From Acidobacteriota bacterium (GTDB lineage: Bacteria; Acidobacteriota; Holophagae; Holophagales; Holophagaceae): a DNA stretch of 47,968 nucleotides. Both the position numbers and the translations under genes were made by a program. This document shows positions 43,262 through 47,968 of this stretch, in pieces. The notes under the pieces were generated by a model that saw nothing but the letters and a program-made list of their open reading frames with translations, was not told the DNA's origin and made no database searches. The stretch covers positions 1-47,968 of the forward strand of contig JAJZQW010000013.1 of NCBI GenBank assembly GCA_021802985.1, read 5' to 3'. Position 1 is the first letter of the stretch. Every line of letters starts with the position of its first letter.

Positions 43262-44944
43262 TCAGAACCCGGTGAAGATCGCCACCGCGTAGGCGGCAAA
43301 GGTGCCATCGGGCTTGGGCACCACGGCCACCTTGGCGGGCGTGGGAGCCACCAGCTTGGCGCTCCAGGTGGTCGGGTCGAGGGGCGTGATGCTGATGACC
43401 CCCGCCTGGTTGTGGACTTCCACAACGGTGGGAAGCTGGCCCACCGTCGTGCTCAGGGTGGTGGTGATGGCCTGCGGCGTCGCGCTGGAATTGGTGAAGG
43501 TGAAGCCCAGCTGGCCGCCGTTGTACGAGGTGCTGATGGCGCCCAGCGGCAGACCCACGGGGAGGAAGATCGCATTGGCGGCATCCCATGCGGAGGAGGT
43601 GCCATTCCAGGTGAGGTCGCTCACGCCCTGCACCCGCACGTCCCCAGCGCCAGTCACGGCCGCCGCGAACGCGCCGGGATCCATGTAGGGGGTTCCAGGC
43701 AGGCCCAGATACCACCAGGCGAACCCGTTCCCGTAGGCATACGTCCGAGTGAGGCTGAAGGCATTGGCATAGGAGAAGGTGGCGGCGTTGGCAGCGGTGA
43801 TGCGACCGCCGTCCACGGCCCGCTGAACATTCACGGAAGCGGCGTGGAGCTGGGCCTGAAGCGGATCCTTCACCTCGACCTGGACCTTGAAGCCAGCCCA
43901 GACATGATCCAGGCCGCCGCCGGTCCCGCCCGTGCCCAGGCTCAGGGTCGTGTGGTAGGTGAAGGCGGTGTCGCTGTCGATGGTGATCGCCTTGGGTGCG
44001 CCCGTGTCGGTGCTTACGAAGAGCGTGTTGTTGGTCCGGTCCACACCATAGACGTGCCCCTCAGGCGTCCACTGGGGCAGCGCCGACGTGGAGTACCACA
44101 CGCGGATGGCCCACAGGCTGCCATCGGGCTGCATGCGCAGGGAGACCAGGACGTTCTTCCCGGCAGCCAGCCCCGCGAAGGTGCCCGGCGCGTGGGCATC
44201 CACATCGATGAACTTGGCCCCGTTGTCGACATTCACCGTCAGGTCGTTGCCACTGTCGGCATGCAGCATGAAGCTGCCGGTGCCCACGGAGGCGACCGTG
44301 CCCTTCCGGGTGCGGAACAGCATCTGGGCCATGCCCATCATGCCGTTGGCGTTGGGCTTGTGGCGGATCTGCAGGTTCATCACCCAGGTGCCATCGGGCA
44401 GCTGCACCAGGAACAGCGGATGACCCAGGTCGAAGTCCAGCTGCAGGGCGTTGCTGCTGCCCTGGGTGACCACCAGGTCGGAGCTGAGCGGCACCCAGAC
44501 ATTGGTACCGCCCACCACCTTGATCTGGCTGGAGGGCACCACGGTGCCATCGGCCTTCACCAGATTGATGTTGGCCGGATTGGGATCGATGCTGACCCGC
44601 ATTCCGTCATAGGTGCCGGCAGGAATCTGGGCGGTGGCCAGCAGTTCGCCCACGCTGTCCAGGTCCACCAGGTTGATCTTGGCGGAGGTGCCCTGGAAGG
44701 CCACCACCTCCCTGGTGTGGTCGGCCTTGTCGACCAGGGTGATCCTGGTGACCACCACCTCCACCGCCGACCACTGGTCCGAGGGCGCATCGGTGAGGAT
44801 GATCGCGGCCGTGCCCGTGGGCGCGGGGGCCGTCGCGGTGGCTGTGGTCGAGGAACCGCTCCCGCCGCAGGCGGTCAGCAGGGCCAGGGTGGTGAGACCC
44901 GCCGGCAGGGCCAGGCGGGTCAGGGAACGGGGTGTGAAACGCAT
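43262..44944 (-). CDS. DUF4382 / DUF5666-type lipoprotein
   Basis: A 560-residue secreted lipoprotein with lipobox LLTAC (Cys26) and a Ser/Thr/Ala linker. A DUF4382 domain follows (about 40-185; AAIILTDAPSDQWSAVEVVV, INLVDLDSVGELLATAQIP, GTYDGMRVSIDPN). After it come two DUF5666-like beta units (GTVASVGTGSFMLHADSGND and GHVYGVDRTNNTLFVSTDTG) and a C-terminal beta-rich region of unknown type. ATG 44944 has GGAGG five bases upstream and gives a normal signal peptide. Surface or outer-membrane location is expected; function unknown. Confidence 0.88.
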   Translation of the reverse strand: MRFTPRSLTRLALPAGLTTLALLTACGGSGSSTTATATAPAPTGTAAIILTDAPSDQWSAVEVVVTRITLVDKADHTREVVAFQGTSAKINLVDLDSVGELLATAQIPAGTYDGMRVSIDPNPANINLVKADGTVVPSSQIKVVGGTNVWVPLSSDLVVTQGSSNALQLDFDLGHPLFLVQLPDGTWVMNLQIRHKPNANGMMGMAQMLFRTRKGTVASVGTGSFMLHADSGNDLTVNVDNGAKFIDVDAHAPGTFAGLAAGKNVLVSLRMQPDGSLWAIRVWYSTSALPQWTPEGHVYGVDRTNNTLFVSTDTGAPKAITIDSDTAFTYHTTLSLGTGGTGGGLDHVWAGFKVQVEVKDPLQAQLHAASVNVQRAVDGGRITAANAATFSYANAFSLTRTYAYGNGFAWWYLGLPGTPYMDPGAFAAAVTGAGDVRVQGVSDLTWNGTSSAWDAANAIFLPVGLPLGAISTSYNGGQLGFTFTNSSATPQAITTTLSTTVGQLPTVVEVHNQAGVISITPLDPTTWSAKLVAPTPAKVAVVPKPDGTFAAYAVAIFTGF

Positions 44945-45120
44945 GCAGGCCTCCATGAAGGAATCGGAGCTGGGCTCCGGAAGGGGACGGACGACTGGAT
45001 GCTTCCTGGGACAGGCATCAGGCCCCCTCGGTTGACCCGGGAGGCCCTTTTTCACCTCCGTGTCACGAGAATGGGCCGATTCCTGGTCCGGGGTCCCTCG
45101 CCTTGCGATACTGGGCGGCC

Positions 45121-45765
45121 ATGGCCCACACCCTGCGCGACCTCCTCATCCAGCGTGCCGCCCGCCTCCAGGAGCGACCGGCCCTTGCCACCCCGGACTG
45201 GGGCACCCTGAGCTACGCCCAGTTGCGGAACCGGGTCGAGGGCGTGGCCCTCGGCCTCCTGGCCGGCCCGGGAGACCCGCCGCCGAGCCTGTTCGCGGTC
45301 ACTGGCACGCCCTGGGACTGGGCCGCGGAGGTGGCCGTCGCCGCTGCGGGATTGGCCTGGGAACCCGCGGGCTGGAGCATTCCCGCCGAGGTCCTGGGCG
45401 GCCCCCGTTTCAACGCCGAGGAAGGTCGCGGGCCCTACCACGACCGGGAGCGGGTGGTCCTTGAGGCGACGCCCTTCCACGCCGGACTCACCCACGCGGA
45501 GGTTCTGCAGCGGCTGGCGCGCCTCAATCACCGCCTGGGCTGGGACCACGAGACGGTCGTGACCCTTCCCCTCGACCGTCTGGAAGCGCCCGCGGTCCGC
45601 GCCGCCCTGTGGAGTGCCCTCTATGCTGGGAGCCACGCGGTGCTGGAATCCGAGGCCCCGGCCCCGCGCGGCGGCCTGCTGGGCCGGTTCCGGCGCAGCC
45701 CCGATCCGGCCTGGGATCCGGCCCCCTTCTCGGGTTTCTGGGACCGAGGAGCTGGAACGAAGTAA
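45121..45765 (+). CDS. Truncated AMP-binding (acyl-CoA synthetase-like) protein
   Basis: A 214-residue protein whose N-terminal half resembles the start of ANL-family adenylating enzymes: LRDLLIQRAARLQERPALAT, then TLSYAQLRNRVEGVALGLLA. The ATP-binding P-loop (TSGTTGxPK) and C-terminal domain are absent. The second half contains HETVVTLPLDRLEAPAVRAA and ends in an unusual Gly/Arg-rich tail (RGGLLGRFRRSPDPAWD). It may be a stand-alone N-terminal subdomain or the remnant of a longer enzyme. The stop lies inside a perfect inverted repeat. Function unknown. Confidence 0.65.
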   Translation: MAHTLRDLLIQRAARLQERPALATPDWGTLSYAQLRNRVEGVALGLLAGPGDPPPSLFAVTGTPWDWAAEVAVAAAGLAWEPAGWSIPAEVLGGPRFNAEEGRGPYHDRERVVLEATPFHAGLTHAEVLQRLARLNHRLGWDHETVVTLPLDRLEAPAVRAALWSALYAGSHAVLESEAPAPRGGLLGRFRRSPDPAWDPAPFSGFWDRGAGTK

Positions 45766-45797
45766 GCCTTGCCATCGATTATTCCGTTCCAGCTCCT
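45747..45797. repeat. Perfect 13-bp inverted repeat spanning a stop codon
   Basis: AGGAGCTGGAACG (45747-45759) and CGTTCCAGCTCCT (45785-45797) are perfect complements with a 25-base spacer. It covers the stop of the AMP-binding-like gene (45763-45765) and precedes the WYL regulator gene. It could be a terminator without a U-tract or an operator. Confidence 0.6.
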
Positions 45798-45848
45798 TAC
45801 CCCTTCCCATTGGACAGTTCCTGGCGAATGATGGGGCGGGAGGTCACC

Positions 45849-46904
45849 ATGGCCCGCAGGTCGTCCCGCAAGGTCCTCGAATCCCCGCGCCCCGACAGCG
45901 GCCACCTGGTGAAGCCCGAGCGGCTCCAGGCGGTGCTGGAAGCCGTCCGCGATGCCGGTGAGCGCGGCCTCACCAAGGCGGCGCTGGCCCAGCGGCTGGG
46001 CGGAACGGCCCTGCGCACCGTGGACCGGGCCATCGCGCTCCTGGAGGAGCAGGGCGCGCGGTTCGGCAAGGCCCGCAGCGGACGCCCCGCGCTCATCCAC
46101 TTCACCCTGGAGAAGGCGCCCGAGTGGGACAGCAAGATCACTCCGCACGCCCGCATGGCTCTCGAAGTTGCGCTCATGGCCTTGGAGGGCACGGCCACCG
46201 AGCTGTGGTTCGACCAGCTGGAGGGCCTGCGCGCCCTGGCCGACAGCCATCTGAGCAGCCGCGACCGCGACCTGTTCCGGGCCCTGCAGGCGCACGTCTG
46301 CGTCCGTGGCGGCGCCGATGACCAGCAGGCCCTCGACACCCGGATGCTCACCCAGGTTCTCCTGGCCCTGGGCCACCCGGAGGGTCCCCGGGAGCTGGAG
46401 CTCGGCTACCAGGCAGCCTCGGGCCGCACGACCACGCGCACGGTGGTGCCCTTCACGCTGACCCACGATGTCTTCTCGGGGGGTGCCTTCCTGCTGGCTT
46501 GGGATCCCGCCAAGCAGGAGCCGCGGCACTTCCGCCTGGCTCGCATCCTGGAGGCCAAGGCACTCTCCCGCCGCGGCCTGGTCCCCGACAAGGGCCCCCT
46601 GGAGCAGGCCCGGGACTACCAGATCGGCGGCTGGTTCAGCCCCGATCCCCCCTTCCGCATCCGGGTGCGGGTGGGCGGCACCCACTGGCCCCGGGCTCTC
46701 CAGGACGCGCCCCCCGCCCTGCCCCAGGTGGAGGTGGCCAAGGACAAGGCCGGCGCGGTCCTCCTGAGCTTCCGGGCCACGGATCTGCAGGGCCCCACCC
46801 GGATCATCCTGCAGTTCGGCGCCGACGCCGAGGTGCTCGAACCTCGCGCATTGCGCACCCACCTCGCGGCCACGCTGAAGGCGATGGCGGCACGCTATCG
46901 ATAA
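45849..46904 (+). CDS. WYL-domain transcriptional regulator
   Basis: A 351-residue predicted DNA-binding protein. An N-terminal winged helix (about 20-85; GLTKAALAQRLGGTALRTVDRAIALLEE) is followed by a linker and a WYL domain (about 185-280; ELGYQAASGRTTTRTVVPF, then GGAFLLAWDPAKQEPRHFRLARI), which binds ligands or nucleotides. A C-terminal WCX region (FRIRVRVGGTHWPRAL, ILQFGADAEVLEP) closes it. WYL regulators often control nucleic-acid-related or defence genes, but none are evident here. ATG 45849 has GGGAGG five bases upstream. Convergent with a small gene ten bases away. Confidence 0.92.
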   Translation: MARRSSRKVLESPRPDSGHLVKPERLQAVLEAVRDAGERGLTKAALAQRLGGTALRTVDRAIALLEEQGARFGKARSGRPALIHFTLEKAPEWDSKITPHARMALEVALMALEGTATELWFDQLEGLRALADSHLSSRDRDLFRALQAHVCVRGGADDQQALDTRMLTQVLLALGHPEGPRELELGYQAASGRTTTRTVVPFTLTHDVFSGGAFLLAWDPAKQEPRHFRLARILEAKALSRRGLVPDKGPLEQARDYQIGGWFSPDPPFRIRVRVGGTHWPRALQDAPPALPQVEVAKDKAGAVLLSFRATDLQGPTRIILQFGADAEVLEPRALRTHLAATLKAMAARYR

Positions 46905-46914
46905 GGGGATCCGC

Positions 46915-47076
46915 TCAGGCGGCCGGAAGGATCTTCACGACATAGGTCCGGCCTGGATGAACCAGGGTCAGCTCGGCGACCTTGGAGGCCGCCTCCTCCC
47001 GCCGCTCGAACCGCCAGGGCAGTTCGGTCAGCCGACCAGTGGAGGGATCCAGGAAAATCAGGACGTATTGAGTCAT
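46915..47076 (-). CDS. 53-residue protein of unknown function
   Basis: A small protein (MTQYVLIFLDPSTGRLTELP, then a helix rich in Glu/Arg, and TLVHPGRTYVVKILPAA). No family recognised. Strand-helix-strand composition and the balanced amino-acid use suggest a real gene. ATG 47076 has GGAG about nine bases upstream; an in-frame start at 47121 would add 15 residues. Convergent with the WYL regulator gene. Confidence 0.6.
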   Translation of the reverse strand: MTQYVLIFLDPSTGRLTELPWRFERREEAASKVAELTLVHPGRTYVVKILPAA

Positions 47077-47180
47077 GGACAGAGGCTCCATCCGAAGACC
47101 CTGGACCGATGCCGACCTCATTCGTCACGGCTTTGTAACGTCGCCCCAAACTTAACATCATTTAACAAGCAGGGGGTCGC

Positions 47181-47828
47181 CTATGCCCCCGCCCGGGTGT
47201 TGCGCTCGATGGCGCAGATCAGGGCCAGGACCTCGGAGGCGGTATAGGCGCCCAGCAGGCCGAAGGCCGCGAAGGCCAGGCCTTCCGCCAAGAGGGAGAG
47301 CCCCGCCGGGAAGGGATCGCCGCCGTAGAGCGGGAGCAGCAGACCCAGGCCCGCCAGCCCGGACTGGGCGTCGCCGGCGCTGATCCAGATCAGGAGGGCA
47401 CCGCCGGTGCTGAGCACCGCCAGCAGGCTGGCGTAGACCTCGCCGCCGAGGCGCATGAGGAGCCGGGCCAGCGGGAGGATGACATCGCCGCCCGCCTGGG
47501 GCATGGCCGCCACATCCTGGGCCCGCAGCCAAGTCAGGTGTGCAGCCAGGTAGAAGGCGACCACCAGCGCAACCTGGAACACCAGCTGGGCGAACACGGC
47601 CTGGGTGCTCGACCCGCCATCCTTCCAGAGCCCGATGGACAGCCAGACACCCGCCAGCACGGCGGCCAGGGACCAGAGCCGCAGCAGCCAGGCGAAGACC
47701 ACCTTGAAGAAGCGGCCTGCCGAGATGAGCCGGAGCAGCGCAGGGGCGGGGAGGAGTTTCTCCACGGGAACCTCCGATGAAAGTTGGGATTCGGGCTCCA
47801 GCCTCGGGAATCCGGTCGGATCCGTCAA
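47181..47828 (-). CDS. Four-helix membrane protein of unknown function
   Basis: A 215-residue protein with an acidic N-terminus, an LLRLISAGRFFKVVFAW segment and about four transmembrane helices (about 48-68, 80-100, 135-152, 180-205). There is no TTG-to-ATG alternative with a ribosome site: TTG 47828 is preceded by AGGAG six bases upstream. The layout resembles small DUF-type membrane proteins found in acidobacteria; no function is claimed. The region upstream ends in an inverted repeat at the window edge. Confidence 0.7.
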   Translation of the reverse strand: MTDPTGFPRLEPESQLSSEVPVEKLLPAPALLRLISAGRFFKVVFAWLLRLWSLAAVLAGVWLSIGLWKDGGSSTQAVFAQLVFQVALVVAFYLAAHLTWLRAQDVAAMPQAGGDVILPLARLLMRLGGEVYASLLAVLSTGGALLIWISAGDAQSGLAGLGLLLPLYGGDPFPAGLSLLAEGLAFAAFGLLGAYTASEVLALICAIERNTRAGA

Positions 47829-47874
47829 GCCTTACTCCTAGGAGCGTGTCCAAGTAATCGATAGGGGCCGCATT

Positions 47875-47968
47875 GATGGCAAAGGGATTCCAGGCAAGGA
47901 AGCGGGCGCAGGGCGGTGCGGGTTCACCGTTCAAGCCCGGTGACGCCGCATGGGAGCCCTTTGCCATC
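47875..47968. repeat. Element bounded by 12-bp inverted repeats at the right edge
   Basis: GATGGCAAAGGG (47875-47886) and CCCTTTGCCATC (47957-47968) are perfect inverted repeats, 70 bases apart, and partial pairing continues inward. The right arm touches the window end, so it may be longer. It lies upstream of the four-helix membrane protein gene. Confidence 0.55.

Noticed and set aside
43058..45211. Open frame of 717 codons antisense to the DUF4382 gene
   Set aside because: Shadow frame; the DUF4382 lipoprotein has a lipobox, ribosome site and domain matches.

Overview
This looks like an ordinary chromosomal segment of a high-GC (about 65-70 % G+C by eye) Gram-negative bacterium. The gene content fits Acidobacteriota, class Holophagae (Geothrix/Holophaga-like): ADP-heptose/LPS synthesis, a prepilin peptidase, several outer-surface lipoproteins of the ELWxxDGT, NHL and DUF4382 types, a membrane ETF:menaquinone-oxidoreductase-like enzyme, and a two-component-like sensor with a beta-propeller input. 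That placement is an inference from gene types, not from a marker search. No tRNA, rRNA, CRISPR array, phage or intact insertion sequence was seen, and no gap between genes exceeds 300 bases.

Layout. 1-5.45 kb (minus strand): an alternating ABC-2 exporter operon (ATPase, permease, ATPase, permease) followed by an M16 zinc protease and the start of rlmN, which runs off the left edge. 5.5-11.8 kb (plus): a seven-helix membrane protein, dnaE, a serine acetyltransferase and a small holin-like membrane protein. 12-16.8 kb: an ELWxxDGT lipoprotein facing a secreted cyclophilin plus plsC pair, then prepilin peptidase facing greB and methylmalonyl-CoA epimerase. 16.8-20.1 kb (minus): a membrane sensor with a Cys-rich tail, a YecH-type metal-binding protein, holB and tmk. 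20.1-21.8 kb (plus): a zinc-ribbon protein and a secreted protein. 21.8-23.4 kb (minus): P-II, Trm112-like protein and heptose kinase in one overlapping operon. 23.4-25.3 kb (plus): a DUF2147 remnant, proline dehydrogenase and a decayed FUSC transporter. 25.35-29.5 kb: an Fe-S/heme oxidoreductase (minus), a degenerate QueD-like protein and an S26 peptidase (plus), and malate dehydrogenase (minus). 29.6-33.8 kb: a large beta-propeller/GGDEF sensor, mtgA and a small ORF. 33.9-38.8 kb: an NHL lipoprotein, queE and a CocE/NonD hydrolase. 38.9-42.4 kb (plus): murA, prs and a methyltransferase. 42.4-47.8 kb: a frameshifted TlpA-like thioredoxin, a DUF4382 lipoprotein, a truncated AMP-binding-like protein, a WYL regulator, a 53-residue protein and a four-helix membrane protein.

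Functionally the window mixes core replication (dnaE, holB, tmk), envelope assembly (murA, mtgA, plsC, heptose kinase, prepilin peptidase) and central metabolism (mdh, proline dehydrogenase, epimerase, ETF-linked respiration). I see no clear new multi-gene defence or mobile system. The items most worth a second look are: a nearly perfect in-frame tandem repeat in an ABC ATPase tail; a QueD-fold protein that has lost its catalytic and most zinc residues; a sensor whose output is a short paired-cysteine module; an N-terminal-only AMP-ligase-like protein beside a WYL regulator and a perfect inverted repeat; and several broken genes, two of them with frame changes at five-base G/C runs.
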